From the NCBI RefSeq assembly GCF_010668395.1, contig NZ_WUEY01000002.1, positions 496,001 through 560,000 on the forward strand: a DNA stretch of 64,000 nucleotides. Direction: 5' to 3'. Position numbers and translations under genes: made by a program. Source of the stretch: Martinezella lusitana. Lineage in GTDB: Bacteria; Pseudomonadota; Alphaproteobacteria; Rhizobiales; Rhizobiaceae. This document shows positions 41,130-50,703 of the stretch, one piece after another (positions within the stretch are counted from its first letter, which is position 1; the number at the start of each line of letters is the position of its first letter). The notes under the pieces are model-generated. The model was not told where the DNA came from. It saw only the letters and a program-made list of their open reading frames with translations, and searched no databases.

Positions 41130-41912
41130 CTACCGCGACAGCGTCCCGTCGACCATGATCTGAATTCGCCCGAGGCTGCAACGCTCCACCCTGGCTTCGA
41201 TCCCATAGACGTCGGCGAGCAATTGCGGAGTGACGATCTCCTCGGCTCGGCCGTGAACCTTCAGGCTACCGTCCTTCAACACCGCGACGGAATCCGCATA
41301 TCGAAGCGCAAGAGGGACGTCGTGAAGAACAGCGATGACGATCGTACCGCGCTCACGCGCAAGCGCCGTAGTGCATTCCATGACATGAATCTGGTGCTTG
41401 AGGTCGAGGGCGCTTGTCGGCTCGTCGAGCATCAGAATCTCCGGCCGGCGCACGATCGCTTGCGCAAGGGCGACGATCTGGCGCTGGCCGCCGGAAAGCT
41501 CCGAAAGCGGAAGCATGGCAAGCTCGTCTGCTCCGAGCCTGGCAAGGGCGTCATAGGCCTCCCGCATGGCTGCCTGTCGTCCGATCATGCCGCTGCACGC
41601 GCTCATCACCGCTTCGATCACGGCCAGGCGAATGCCCGGCGGCTGCGATTGCGGCATATAGGCGATCCTCTTGGCGCGCTCGACCCTTGGCAAGCGGGCG
41701 AGGTCGACGCCGTCGAAAACCACCTGCCCCGAGGCGGAACCAAGCCCGGCAATGCCGCGCAGCAATGTGGACTTGCCGGCCGCGTTCGGCCCGAGCAGCG
41801 CCAGAACCTCGCCACGCGGAACCGGCCCAAGCGAAAAGGAGCGGACAATCTTTTTCCGTCCGTAGGCAACGGTGAGGCCGCGGATGACGAGGCCAGCCTT
41901 GTCATCCGTCAT
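41130..41912 (-). CDS. ABC ATPase for siderophore/haem uptake (FecE/FhuC type)
   Basis: 260 aa. Walker A LGPNAAGKSTLL, signature LSGGQRQIVALAQA, Walker B ILMLDEPTSALD, switch His VLHDVP. Start overlaps the permease stop (ATGA). Third gene of a binding protein-permease-ATPase operon for a ferric siderophore or related chelate. Confidence 0.9.
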   Translation of the reverse strand: MTDDKAGLVIRGLTVAYGRKKIVRSFSLGPVPRGEVLALLGPNAAGKSTLLRGIAGLGSASGQVVFDGVDLARLPRVERAKRIAYMPQSQPPGIRLAVIEAVMSACSGMIGRQAAMREAYDALARLGADELAMLPLSELSGGQRQIVALAQAIVRRPEILMLDEPTSALDLKHQIHVMECTTALARERGTIVIAVLHDVPLALRYADSVAVLKDGSLKVHGRAEEIVTPQLLADVYGIEARVERCSLGRIQIMVDGTLSR

Positions 41913-43000
41913 CGGCTCGGCTTCCCATTGAAAATCAGGGCGACGAACACGGGCACACCGACGAGTGCCGTGACGATGCCGACGGGCACGACGAGCCCTG
42001 GCAGAACGATTTTGCTCGCAATAGAGGCAAGGGAGAGCAGCAGTGCGCCGATCAGCGCACTGGCGGGCAGCGCAAACCGCTGATCCTCGCCCACCAGGAG
42101 CCGTGCGATATGCGGGCCGACAAGGCCAATGAAGCCGATCGTGCCGACGAAAGCGACCGCCATGGCCGACAGAAGGCTCACTCGCAGCAAAGAGAGATAG
42201 CGCAGCCTGACGACATCGATGCCGAAGCTGATTGCCCGCTCCTCCCCCATGCGCAATGCCGTCATCTGGCCGGCAGAGGCAAACGACAGCGGCATGATGA
42301 CGACAAGGGCAATCGCGAGAACGGCAACCTTGTCCCAGTTGGCCCGCGCAAGGCTGCCGACCGACCAGAAGACAAGCTGCTGCAGCACATCCTCGGTCGC
42401 GACCAGCTGAAACAACAGGATCACGGCATTACAGCTGAAGACCAGCGCGATCCCCAAAAGCACCATGGTTTCCATGCTGGCAGCCCGCAGGCGCGAGAGA
42501 GCATCGAGCAGGAGCACCGAACCGAAGGCGAAAACGAAAGCGGCAAGCGAGACCAGCCAGTTATAGGGCAGCCAGGAAAGCGCCAGATGGAAGACGATGA
42601 TCGTCGATGCCCCGAGCGCCGCCGCCGAGGCGACGCCAAGGGTGAAGGGACTGGCCAGGGGGTTGTTGAGAATGACCTGCATTTCCGCTCCGGCGAGCGA
42701 TAGCGATGCTCCAACAAGCACCGCCATGAGCGCGAAAGGCAGGCGAACGTTCCAGATGATGACGCGATCGGTGGGAGACAGCTCCGCCGAATGGAAAATC
42801 CCGTGAAGAAGGTCTGCCGCACTCATGCCGGACGAGCCCGTAACGACATCATAGCCGAACGATATCAACAGAAGTCCAAACAGCAGGACCATGATGGCCA
42901 GACGCCGGACCACGAGGCTGCGATAGGCGACCTGTGTTTCGGCAAAGCCGGCGGTCTCGCCGGCATCCGGCCTGTTCCCGGAAGCTACCGGAGCATCCAT
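41909..43000 (-). CDS. FecCD-family permease
   Basis: 363 aa, about nine to ten TM helices. FNVRLPFALMAVLVGASLSLAGAE-like entry (here WNVRLPFALMAVLVGASLSL), NNPLASPFTLGVASAA and GTIGFIGLVGPHIARLLVGED are strong FecCD signatures. Forms a homodimer in the importer. 14 bases after the binding-protein gene. Confidence 0.93.
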   Translation of the reverse strand: MDAPVASGNRPDAGETAGFAETQVAYRSLVVRRLAIMVLLFGLLLISFGYDVVTGSSGMSAADLLHGIFHSAELSPTDRVIIWNVRLPFALMAVLVGASLSLAGAEMQVILNNPLASPFTLGVASAAALGASTIIVFHLALSWLPYNWLVSLAAFVFAFGSVLLLDALSRLRAASMETMVLLGIALVFSCNAVILLFQLVATEDVLQQLVFWSVGSLARANWDKVAVLAIALVVIMPLSFASAGQMTALRMGEERAISFGIDVVRLRYLSLLRVSLLSAMAVAFVGTIGFIGLVGPHIARLLVGEDQRFALPASALIGALLLSLASIASKIVLPGLVVPVGIVTALVGVPVFVALIFNGKPSR

Positions 43001-43014
43001 TCACCAAGATCCCG

Positions 43015-44139
43015 TCAATTCGTGGCGCTGGGATCGACCCAGTAGGTGCCGGTGTTGTCGATGGCCAGCAGCGATTTTGCCATATCCTGCTGTGTCTTGG
43101 CTGGGTCGATATCCTGAAACAGCTCGGGATGAATCCACTTCGCCAAAGCCTCTATGGCGACGATGTTGTAGGGGGAATTGTAGAAATCGTGCCAGAGGCC
43201 ATATGCCTTGTGATCGCGGATCGCTCCAAGTTCCTTGAATTCCGGACGGGCAAGAACGCTTTCGAGGCTCTTTTGCGCCGCCTCCTTTTCCACGCCCGCG
43301 CCCAGCAGCAAACCGGGAGAGCGGTTGCCTGTGGCAATATAAATATCCGGATCGGCATGGAGGACATATTCGATGGCGACATCGCCAATGGCGCCCGGCA
43401 CGACGCTTGCCGCGATGTTGCGCCCGCCAACTGCGGAAACGAACTGTCCAAGGCCGCCATTGCCTGTCGTGTGACCCGCAGCCTGCCATACGCCCGCCAG
43501 AAGTTCGACGAAGACGCTCGGCTTCCGCTCGTCCTTCAAGGCTGCGACGCGCGAGGTGATCCGGTCGAGATGCTGGGCATAGAAATCGGTGAACTGCTTT
43601 GCTTCGGCCTGACGTCCGATCGCCTCGCCGATCGCGGCAATGCTCTTCGGCGTGTTCTCGATGGGGGAGACACGGAAATCCACGTAGAGAACGGCGATAC
43701 CTGCCTGCGCCAGCGTATCCGCGATCGGACTATGCGCCTTCGGCCCCTCGCCCGCGACGCTGAAGATCACGAGATCGGGCTTGAGCGCAAGGATGGTTTC
43801 GACGCTGACGCTCACTTCCGAAGTCTCGCCGATCACGGCGATATTGGCGACGTCGGGAAATTTCTTTTTGTAGGTTTCGAAGCTGTGCGGATCGAGCTTG
43901 CGCAGATCATTCTGCCATCCGACGATCCGCTGAAACGGATTGTCGCGATCGAGCAAAGCCAGCGCGTAGCTGAGCCGGCCCTCACCCAGCACGATGCGCG
44001 AGACATGGTCGGGCACGTTGACCTTGCGGCCAAGGATATCCGTTACTTCGGCCGCATGCGAAATCGCCGGCAAAACCAGACCGATCGATATGACGGCAAG
44101 AACACGCAGAGCCCTGAACAGCGCGCTGGCAATCGTCAT
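43015..44139 (-). CDS. Periplasmic siderophore-binding protein (FepB/FecB-like)
   Basis: 374 aa with a Sec signal peptide (ALFRALRVLAVISIGLVLP, cleavage near SHA/AE). The TroA-like fold has two lobes: VTDILGRKVNVPDHVSRIVL and KPSVFVELLAG. ATG 44139 chosen for AAGGAG 7 nt upstream. No TonB-dependent receptor is adjacent. Confidence 0.87.
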   Translation of the reverse strand: MTIASALFRALRVLAVISIGLVLPAISHAAEVTDILGRKVNVPDHVSRIVLGEGRLSYALALLDRDNPFQRIVGWQNDLRKLDPHSFETYKKKFPDVANIAVIGETSEVSVSVETILALKPDLVIFSVAGEGPKAHSPIADTLAQAGIAVLYVDFRVSPIENTPKSIAAIGEAIGRQAEAKQFTDFYAQHLDRITSRVAALKDERKPSVFVELLAGVWQAAGHTTGNGGLGQFVSAVGGRNIAASVVPGAIGDVAIEYVLHADPDIYIATGNRSPGLLLGAGVEKEAAQKSLESVLARPEFKELGAIRDHKAYGLWHDFYNSPYNIVAIEALAKWIHPELFQDIDPAKTQQDMAKSLLAIDNTGTYWVDPSATN

Positions 44140-44287
44140 CGAGAACTCCTTGGTGATTTCCAAAATGATTAAAGTGGCTGTGCAAGCCGGCCAGTTGCGC
44201 GAAGCGGAATGCTCCGCATCGAGCCCATGCCAGCCGGATCAAGCGTCTCTTGCCTCAATTTCTCCAAGCGGAGAACTGAAACCTCGT

Positions 44288-44299
44288 CATATCGATATG
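44288..44299. promoter_or_regulatory. Palindrome in the siderophore-operon/LysR divergent region
   Basis: CATATCGATATG, a perfect 12-bp palindrome, 59 bases before the LysR start. Candidate operator for LysR or an iron regulator; assignment unproven. Confidence 0.35.
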
Positions 44300-44357
44300 C
44301 ATAATATGAATTTGGCTCTCCACTTTTTCCCGCATATGTGCATTTTGCTGATGCGAG

Positions 44358-45314
44358 ATGAACTATCGACGGCCGGCCAGCATGCAGACCCCCAATATAA
44401 ACAGTATCGATCTCAATCTCCTGCGCGTGTTCGACGCCGTTTTTCGCGAGCGCAATATCCTGCGCGCTGCCCAACGCCTTGGGATGAGCCAGCCGGCGGC
44501 AAGCCATGCTCTGGCTCGCCTGCGCCACTCGCTGGATGACGACCTGTTCGTCCGCTCGGCCCAGGGCATGCTGCCGACATCGCGCGCCGAGCAGCTGGCC
44601 GAACCCATACGGCAGGCGCTGAGCTACTTCGAACTCGGCCTGCAATCGGGATCGTTCGAGCCCGCGACCTCGCGCCAGCAGTTCAAGCTCGCGCTCGACA
44701 ACAGTTCGGCGATCGCGCTGACATCGAAGATCGTGTCCGCCGTCGGTGCTGCCGCGCCGGGTATTTCACTCAATCTTCGGCCGAGCGGCACAATCGATAT
44801 CGACCGGCTGCTTGATGCCTCCGAGCTCGACCTGTTCATCGGGCGCCCCGGCGAGGATCGCGAGCGCTTCGCATCCGAGGACCTGAGCAGCGACGATTTT
44901 GTCGTCGTCCACCGATCGCAGATTCGAGCGACGCAAAGCCCGATCACCGCCGACGAGCTCGTTGGCAGGCCGCATCTGAACCTGTCGTCGGCTGGGGACG
45001 ACACCGGGTTCCTCGATCACTGGCTTGCCGAGCAACATCTTCGCCGCGACGTGAAGCATTCGGTGCCGTTACTCGGATGTACCGCGGTGTTGCAGGAACA
45101 GGACATGTATGTCCCCATGAGACGCCCCATTGCGGAAGCGATCTGCAAGGGTTCCGGGCTGGCGATCAGCGAACTTCCATTTGCCTCTCCCAGGATAACG
45201 ACGTGCATGCACTGGCATAGGAGACTGGATTCTCAGCCGGCGCATATCTGGTTGCGGGAGACGATCAGGCGGGTGGCGGGATCACCCGGGAAACGGCCTA
45301 TTCGATCGCAATGA
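44358..45314 (+). CDS. LysR-family regulator (NodD-like N-terminus)
   Basis: 318 aa (ATG 44358, or 44382 starting MQTPNINSIDLNLLRVF). HTH: LNLLRVFDAVFRERNILRAA, MSQPAASHALARLRHSLDDDLF, the arrangement of the NodD/LeuO-type LysR group. Effector domain follows. Divergent from the iron-importer operon and a candidate regulator. Stop overlaps the convergent GreA-like gene by 17 bases. Confidence 0.86.
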   Translation: MNYRRPASMQTPNINSIDLNLLRVFDAVFRERNILRAAQRLGMSQPAASHALARLRHSLDDDLFVRSAQGMLPTSRAEQLAEPIRQALSYFELGLQSGSFEPATSRQQFKLALDNSSAIALTSKIVSAVGAAAPGISLNLRPSGTIDIDRLLDASELDLFIGRPGEDRERFASEDLSSDDFVVVHRSQIRATQSPITADELVGRPHLNLSSAGDDTGFLDHWLAEQHLRRDVKHSVPLLGCTAVLQEQDMYVPMRRPIAEAICKGSGLAISELPFASPRITTCMHWHRRLDSQPAHIWLRETIRRVAGSPGKRPIRSQ

Positions 45315-45765
45315 TCTCCAGCTCGTCGGCGCCAAGGCTCATGACATCCCCCACCGCTTTCCCCATCAGCAGCCTTGCCACCGGTGACACGTAGGAAATC
45401 GATCCGGCCCTGGGATCGGCCTCGTCTTCGCCGACGATGCGGTATTTCTGTACGCGACCGTCTTCACGGCTGAAAGTCACCGTGCTTGCGAAGGCAACGA
45501 TATCGGTCGAGGCAGGCGTTGGCATGACTTCGGCGGTTCGCAGCCTTTCGGCGAAATAGCGGGCATCACGCAGGGGGATGGAGGTCTGGCGCCGGCGTTC
45601 GTTGATGTCTTCGATCGCGCTCGCCGTTTCACAGGCTTTGCGCGCCTCTTGCAGCTGAAATTCCAAAGCCTTCAGCCCCGCCTCGGTGACGAGGTTCGGA
45701 TGCGGAGAAACGGGCCGGTCAGGCAGCACGGTTTCCGCAGCTGTTTCAGCACTTTCCTCCTTCAT
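45298..45765 (-). CDS. GreA/GreB-family transcript-cleavage-factor-like protein
   Basis: 155 aa. An N-terminal antiparallel coiled-coil region (LVTEAGLKALEFQLQEARKA to RTAEV) and a C-terminal FKBP-like domain (YRIVGEDEADPRAGSISYVS, PVARLLMGKAVGDVM) match GreA/GreB. The acidic tip that binds Mg in GreA appears as AIEDINERR rather than the usual double-Asp loop, so cleavage-stimulating activity is uncertain. ATG 45765 is preferred over the 85-codon longer frame. Confidence 0.78.
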   Translation of the reverse strand: MKEESAETAAETVLPDRPVSPHPNLVTEAGLKALEFQLQEARKACETASAIEDINERRRQTSIPLRDARYFAERLRTAEVMPTPASTDIVAFASTVTFSREDGRVQKYRIVGEDEADPRAGSISYVSPVARLLMGKAVGDVMSLGADELEIIAIE

Positions 45766-45928
45766 GAACGCAGTGCTCAATTTCAAACTCCATTTCGACG
45801 CATTGTATTTTCGGGCACTCCGGCAAGGCCCCCCGATTGGCAATGCCAACGGCCGCTTGAACGCCGGAGCGGCTGATTGGCAAATCAGCCCTATACTATA
45901 GACCAGATGGCAACCTTGGAGAAATGCA

Positions 45929-46381
45929 ATGACCGATAGAAAGCCCAAGTCGCCGACAAAAGCCGCGGTGGCGGCATCGGAACCGAAACTGCTTTCAGGC
46001 GGCAACCCGCAGATTGCCAAGGGTCACGGCGACGCGCCGGTGCAGGCCTATATCGCCGCCATGCCCGGCTGGAAAAGCGAGATCGGACGCCGGATCGATG
46101 CGCTCGTCGTCAATTCCGTTCCCGGCGTGCAAAAGGCGGTCAAGTGGAATTCGCCGCTCTACGGCATGGAGGGCGATGGCTGGTTTCTGGGCATCCATTG
46201 CTTCACGAACTACGTCAAGGTGGCTTTCTTTCGCGGCACGTCGCTTCAGCCGATCCCGCCCGACGATTCCAAAAGCAAGGAAACGCGCTACCTCAATATT
46301 CGCGAGGGCGATACGCTGGACGAAGCGCAGTTGAGCGACTGGGTGAAGCAAGCCAGCCGATTGCCCGGCGAGCGCATGTGA
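45929..46381 (+). CDS. DUF1801 (YdhG-like) protein
   Basis: 150 aa. Conserved PVQAYIAAMPGWKSEIGRRI, VKWNSPLYGMEGDGWF and FFRGTSLQPIPPDDS define DUF1801, small proteins of unknown biochemistry related to the iron-chaperone-like YdhG family. Lys/Ala-rich N-terminal tail. SD CTTGGAG about 8 nt before the ATG. Divergent from the GreA-like gene. Confidence 0.82.
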   Translation: MTDRKPKSPTKAAVAASEPKLLSGGNPQIAKGHGDAPVQAYIAAMPGWKSEIGRRIDALVVNSVPGVQKAVKWNSPLYGMEGDGWFLGIHCFTNYVKVAFFRGTSLQPIPPDDSKSKETRYLNIREGDTLDEAQLSDWVKQASRLPGERM

Positions 46382-46554
46382 GTGCCCACGCGGGCTGGAG
46401 ACAGGGCTGGACGCCGCCTGAACCGACAGATCGGTAAATATGTTCAAGGAGATTTCTTGGCATTCGGGACGCCATTGCGTAGCATCGCGTGAAGTCGCAA
46501 CACGTCCTGCGGGCAATCTCTGCCCGCTCCCCCCAACGCAGACAAGGGATCGCC

Positions 46555-48207
46555 ATGCGTCGTCTGGACAAGGAGATGTTCCGCTCGCTCTCGCTCCTCG
46601 GCATGATCCTGGGCCTTATCTTCTTCGCGGCTTCGCTCACACCTAGCCTGATGCCCCGCTCCTATCTCGTTCAGGGCGCTCTCTCCGGCATAAGCGCCGG
46701 CGTCGGCTATATGATCGGCACAACGCTGACCTGGCTCTGGATCTACCTGCAGCTGCCGGTTCCCAAGGGGTCGTTGAGACCGGCGCGATGGTCGATCGGC
46801 ATTGCCTGCCTGATCCTTTGCCTTGCCGCGCTCTGGCACGCGACCTCCTGGCAGAACTCCATCCGCATTCTGTGGAAGATGCCGCCGATCGCCAGCGCCG
46901 ACCCCTACTGGCTTGCGGCCGTGGCGGCGGCGACCTTTCTGGTCGCGCTGATTGTCGGCCGTCTCTTTCGCATCGCCTGTCTGCTGTTTTCGCAATGGCT
47001 GTCGCGGATGGTGCCGAGCCGCCTTTCAAAGGTGATCGGCGTCCTGCTTGCCGTCGCATTGTTCTGGTCGATCGGCCAGGGCATCCTGCTCCGGCTCGCG
47101 CTCGATGCCGCCGATGCTTCGTTCCGGCAGGCGGACGCGCTGATCGAGGACGACCTCCCCATGCCGCAGGCTGCCGTCAAGACGGGCAGCTCCGCCTCTC
47201 TCGTCGCCTGGCAGGGATTGGGGCGCCAGGGCCGGCATTTCGTTACATCCGGACCCGCCGCCTCCGAAATCTCAGGCTTCTGGAACACGCCGGCAAAGGA
47301 ACCGCTTCGCATCTATGTCGGCTTGAACAACGCCGAAACCAGCAAGGAACGCGCAGCGCTTGCCCTGAAGGAGATGATACGCCAGGGCGCCTTCGATCGG
47401 TCCATGCTTGTCGTGATCGTGCCGACCGGAACCGGCTGGATAGATCCGGCCGCGATGGATACGCTCGAATATCTGCAGCATGGCGATGTCGCCAGCGTCG
47501 CCGTGCAATATTCCTATCTGACAAGCTGGATGTCGCTGCTGTTCGAGCCGCAGCAGGGCGAAGAGACGGCGATAGACCTGTTCGATGCGGTCTATGGCTA
47601 CTGGTCGAAACTGCCGCGCGACACGCGGCCCAAGCTCTATCTGCACGGCCTGAGCCTCGGCGCGCTCAATTCGCAGCTCTCGCTCGATATCTACAATGTC
47701 ATCGGCGATCCGGTGAACGGCGCGCTATGGAGCGGCCCGCCCTTCCGCAGCGCCCGATGGAAAGCGGCGACCGCGGCACGAAGCCCGGACACGCCGGAAT
47801 GGCTGCCGAGATTTCGCGACGGATCTGTCATCCGCTTCGCAAACCAGGAACACGCACCGGACCAGTTTGCCGCCCCCTGGGGCCCATTGCGCGTCATTTA
47901 TCTCCAATATGCCAGTGATCCGGTGGTGTTCTTCGACGCCGCTTCCGCCTACCGCGAACCGGAATGGATGAAGGCGCCGCGCGGACCCGATGTCTCGCCG
48001 CAGCTGACCTGGATACCGGTCGTCACCATGCTACAACTCCTCTTCGACATGATGATCGCGACGACATCGCCGATCGGCTACGGGCATATCTATGCACCCC
48101 AGCACTACATCGATTGCTGGATATCGTTGACCGACGCCCGGATTTCGCCGGAGGATCTGACGCGGCTCAAATCGCTTTTCGCGAGCCGCTTCGGCATGGC
48201 GAACTAG
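46555..48207 (+). CDS. Membrane-anchored alpha/beta hydrolase (Abhydrolase_9 type)
   Basis: 550 aa. Five N-terminal TM helices (about residues 10-190) and then a hydrolase domain whose nucleophile elbow is HGLSLGALNS. FDAVYGYWSKLPRDTRPKL and LTWIPVVTMLQLLFDM are typical of this family in actinobacteria and rhizobia. Natural substrate unknown. ATG 46555 follows AAGGGATCG; the frame continues upstream to 46489 without family sequence. Confidence 0.83.
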   Translation: MRRLDKEMFRSLSLLGMILGLIFFAASLTPSLMPRSYLVQGALSGISAGVGYMIGTTLTWLWIYLQLPVPKGSLRPARWSIGIACLILCLAALWHATSWQNSIRILWKMPPIASADPYWLAAVAAATFLVALIVGRLFRIACLLFSQWLSRMVPSRLSKVIGVLLAVALFWSIGQGILLRLALDAADASFRQADALIEDDLPMPQAAVKTGSSASLVAWQGLGRQGRHFVTSGPAASEISGFWNTPAKEPLRIYVGLNNAETSKERAALALKEMIRQGAFDRSMLVVIVPTGTGWIDPAAMDTLEYLQHGDVASVAVQYSYLTSWMSLLFEPQQGEETAIDLFDAVYGYWSKLPRDTRPKLYLHGLSLGALNSQLSLDIYNVIGDPVNGALWSGPPFRSARWKAATAARSPDTPEWLPRFRDGSVIRFANQEHAPDQFAAPWGPLRVIYLQYASDPVVFFDAASAYREPEWMKAPRGPDVSPQLTWIPVVTMLQLLFDMMIATTSPIGYGHIYAPQHYIDCWISLTDARISPEDLTRLKSLFASRFGMAN

Positions 48208-48520
48208 CACCGATCCACATTCAGAATTCCGTTTGATCATCCGCCCTGCCTCATTCCGTTGCAGATTTCGTGCGCGGGACGATCAGGCAATTTGCGACGT
48301 CTGAATGCCGGCCCGACCGGAAGCCGGGTTCCGCCTTGCACCTCCCTATCTGTTCAGCAGGCGGTTGAACGCGAGTCGACGTGAAATCATGGGCCGATGA
48401 CGCCCGGTGAAATTTCCAGGCGCAAGGTCCCTTCATCGCCACATCGGTCCGCGTCGTTATTCCCCCATCGGAAGAACTTTGCGGCAGGTCAGATACTTAG
48501 CGCCCTCATACCCTCAATGA
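48208..48520. other. Intergenic, no gene seen
   Basis: About 310 bases after the hydrolase stop. Short reading frames only; no clear terminator or RNA. The regulatory sites of the next operon begin at 48521. Confidence 0.5.
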
Positions 48521-48568
48521 TGCAGTGAAATATCACTGCATTGACTTTATCAAAATTAGCTTTATAAC
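48521..48568 (+). promoter_or_regulatory. Operator palindrome plus sigma70-like promoter for the monooxygenase operon
   Basis: TGCAGTGA-AATA-TCACTGCA (48521-48540). Immediately after it come TTGACT (48541-48546) and, 16 bases on, TATAAC (48563-48568). The same palindrome lies before the divergent DUF2848/ABC units at 54155. A repressor here would block RNA polymerase; the cognate regulator is probably the linked GntR or MarR protein. Confidence 0.68.
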
Positions 48569-48607
48569 TTAGCTATATTGCAAGAGATCGCGACAGGAGG
48601 AAGAGCG

Positions 48608-49126
48608 ATGGACGAGCGGCAATTCCGCAACGTGCTTGCCGAATATGCGACCGGAGTGACCATCGTCACCGCCAGGACGAAAGCCGGTGAAAAGATCGGC
48701 ATGACGATGACCTCGTTCAACACGGTCTCGCTCGACCCGCCGCTGGTGTTGTTTAGCGTCGGCGTCAAAGCACTGAGCCTTCAGGCGTTGCGCGAGGCCG
48801 ATGCCTATGTGGTGAACATTCTCGCCCGGACTCAGGAGCACCTGTCCAACCAGTTCGCCCGGGCCGCGAGCGACAAATGGGCGGGCGTGCACCACACGGA
48901 AGGCCATAAGGGCGCTCCGCGGCTGACCAACGCCATCGCCCAGTTCGAATGCGAACCCTATGCATGCCACGAAGGCGGCGATCACCTGATCTTCCTCGGT
49001 CGCGTCGTCAATTTCCATACGTCCGATACGGCGACTGAACCGCTGCTGTTTTTCCGCGGCCGCTATCACAGCGTCGCCGGCCCGCGCATCGATGTCGATG
49101 CGTGGCCCCTGCCCCTGCACTACTGA
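48608..49126 (+). CDS. Flavin reductase component (HpaC-like)
   Basis: 172 aa. Supplies reduced flavin to the adjacent oxygenase. Typical flavin-reductase-domain sequence: MTMTSFNTVSLDPPLVLFSV, ADAYVVNILARTQEHLSNQF, and FRGRYHSVAGP at the C-terminus. ATG 48608 follows GGAGGAAGAG. First gene of the operon, 24 bases before the oxygenase. Confidence 0.9.
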   Translation: MDERQFRNVLAEYATGVTIVTARTKAGEKIGMTMTSFNTVSLDPPLVLFSVGVKALSLQALREADAYVVNILARTQEHLSNQFARAASDKWAGVHHTEGHKGAPRLTNAIAQFECEPYACHEGGDHLIFLGRVVNFHTSDTATEPLLFFRGRYHSVAGPRIDVDAWPLPLHY

Positions 49127-49150
49127 ACTCTCTGGAGGATGAACAAGACA

Positions 49151-50638
49151 ATGAGCAAGTCCGAAACCAAATCCGGCAAGGAGCATCTTGCCAGCCTGCG
49201 CGACGGCCGCGAGATCTTCATCAATGGCGCCCGCGTCGACGACGTGACGACGCATCACGCCTTTGCCAATGTCGCCCGCTCGGTCGAAAAGATGTTCGAC
49301 TTCGCGAACAATCCGGCCAATGCCGACCTGATGACCTACGTCACACCCGAAGGCGGCCGCGCCAACCGCATATGGGAGATACCGGGCACCTATCAGGACC
49401 TCGTCAAGCGCCGCGCCGGCCTCGAGGCATGGACCGGTCTGCATGGCGGCTTCCTCGGCCGCGCGCCGGATCACGTCGCCTCCTGCATCGCCGGCATGTA
49501 CATGGGCCTTAACGTCTTTGAGGACTACAATCCCAAATTCGCGCGCAACCTCGCCGACTATTACAAGTACGCACGCGACAACGACCTGTACCTCACCTAC
49601 GTCATCATCAATCCGCAGGCCGATCGCTCCAAGAGTGCCGCCGAACAGGCCGACCCGTTCCTGACGGCCGGCGTGGTCGATCGCGACGCGGAGGGCATTA
49701 CCGTGCGCGGCGCAAAAATGCTGGCGACCGGCGGCGTCGTCGCCAACGAGGTTTTCGTCACCTGTATCCAGCCGCTAAAGGCAGGCGAGGAGAACTATGC
49801 GCTTTCATTCGCCATTCCCATGAATGCCAAAGGCCTCAAGATTCTTTCCCGGAAGTCCTATGAGGCGGCTTCGCCCTCGGTCTTCGACAATCCGCTCGCA
49901 AGCCGCTTCGACGAGAATGACGCGGTGCTTTACTTCGACGACGTGAAGGTTCCGTGGGATCGCGTGTTCGTCGATGGCGACGTTGCCATGTGCGCAAAGC
50001 AGTTCCATGCGACACCTGCCCATGTCTACCAGAACTATCAGGCGATGATCCGTCTGTCCGTCAAGCTTCGCTTCCTGGTCGGGATCGCCAAGCGCACGAC
50101 CGACGTCAACGGCATCTCGCAGTTCCCGCAGGTGCGCGAGATGCTCGGTCAGCTCGCCGCGGAAGCCGGCATGGTGGATGCGCTCGTTGCCGCGATGGAA
50201 GCGAAGGGCAAGCAGGTCGGCTCCTACTTCGTGCCGGATGCCGGAACGCTCTACAGTGCGCAGGTGCTGACCCAGCAGCTCTATCCGAAAATCCTCAACA
50301 CGCTGCGCGAGCTTGCCGGTGGCGGCATGATCATGCTGCCGTCCTCGGTAGAGGATTTCGGCAATCCGGAGCTCGCCCGCCTCATCGACAAGACGCAGCA
50401 ATCGCCAGCCGCCTCGTCCCGCGATCGCGTCAAATTCTACAAGCTCGCCTGGGATGCGGTCGGCTCCGAATTCGGCTCGCGCCATCACCAGTATGAAATG
50501 TTCTATGCCGGCGCGACCTTCGTGACGAAGAACCATGCCTTCCGCACCTACGACTGGTCGGCCGCCGACGGCCTTCTGCAAAGCATCCTCGACTCCTACT
50601 CGCTCGAGGACAGCCTGACGGCCGGCAAGGCTGCCTGA
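49151..50638 (+). CDS. Flavin-dependent monooxygenase, large component (HpaB-like)
   Basis: 495 aa from ATG 49151 (ATG 49139 has GGAGG directly abutting and is less likely). HpaB/PvcC superfamily: hydroxylates an aromatic or heteroaromatic ring with FADH2 and O2. Helical N-terminus, beta domain (TVRGAKMLATGGVVANEVFV) and C-terminal four-helix bundle. Features such as GSEFGSRHHQYEMFYAG match the group. The true substrate is not determined; 4-hydroxyphenylacetate itself is doubtful because no hpa ring-cleavage genes are present. Followed by a strong hairpin terminator. Confidence 0.9.
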   Translation: MSKSETKSGKEHLASLRDGREIFINGARVDDVTTHHAFANVARSVEKMFDFANNPANADLMTYVTPEGGRANRIWEIPGTYQDLVKRRAGLEAWTGLHGGFLGRAPDHVASCIAGMYMGLNVFEDYNPKFARNLADYYKYARDNDLYLTYVIINPQADRSKSAAEQADPFLTAGVVDRDAEGITVRGAKMLATGGVVANEVFVTCIQPLKAGEENYALSFAIPMNAKGLKILSRKSYEAASPSVFDNPLASRFDENDAVLYFDDVKVPWDRVFVDGDVAMCAKQFHATPAHVYQNYQAMIRLSVKLRFLVGIAKRTTDVNGISQFPQVREMLGQLAAEAGMVDALVAAMEAKGKQVGSYFVPDAGTLYSAQVLTQQLYPKILNTLRELAGGGMIMLPSSVEDFGNPELARLIDKTQQSPAASSRDRVKFYKLAWDAVGSEFGSRHHQYEMFYAGATFVTKNHAFRTYDWSAADGLLQSILDSYSLEDSLTAGKAA

Positions 50639-50649
50639 CCTTATCTCTC

Positions 50650-50680
50650 GCGGGCACGCCTTCCGGCGTGCCCGCTTTTT
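50650..50680 (+). terminator. Intrinsic terminator inside the catabolic operon
   Basis: GCGGGCACGCC-TTCC-GGCGTGCCCGC followed by TTTTT. It falls 11 bases after the oxygenase stop and 24 bases before the cupin start, so it separates or attenuates expression of the downstream genes. Confidence 0.9.
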
Positions 50681-50703
50681 CACGCTCGCCACAGGAGGAC
50701 CCC

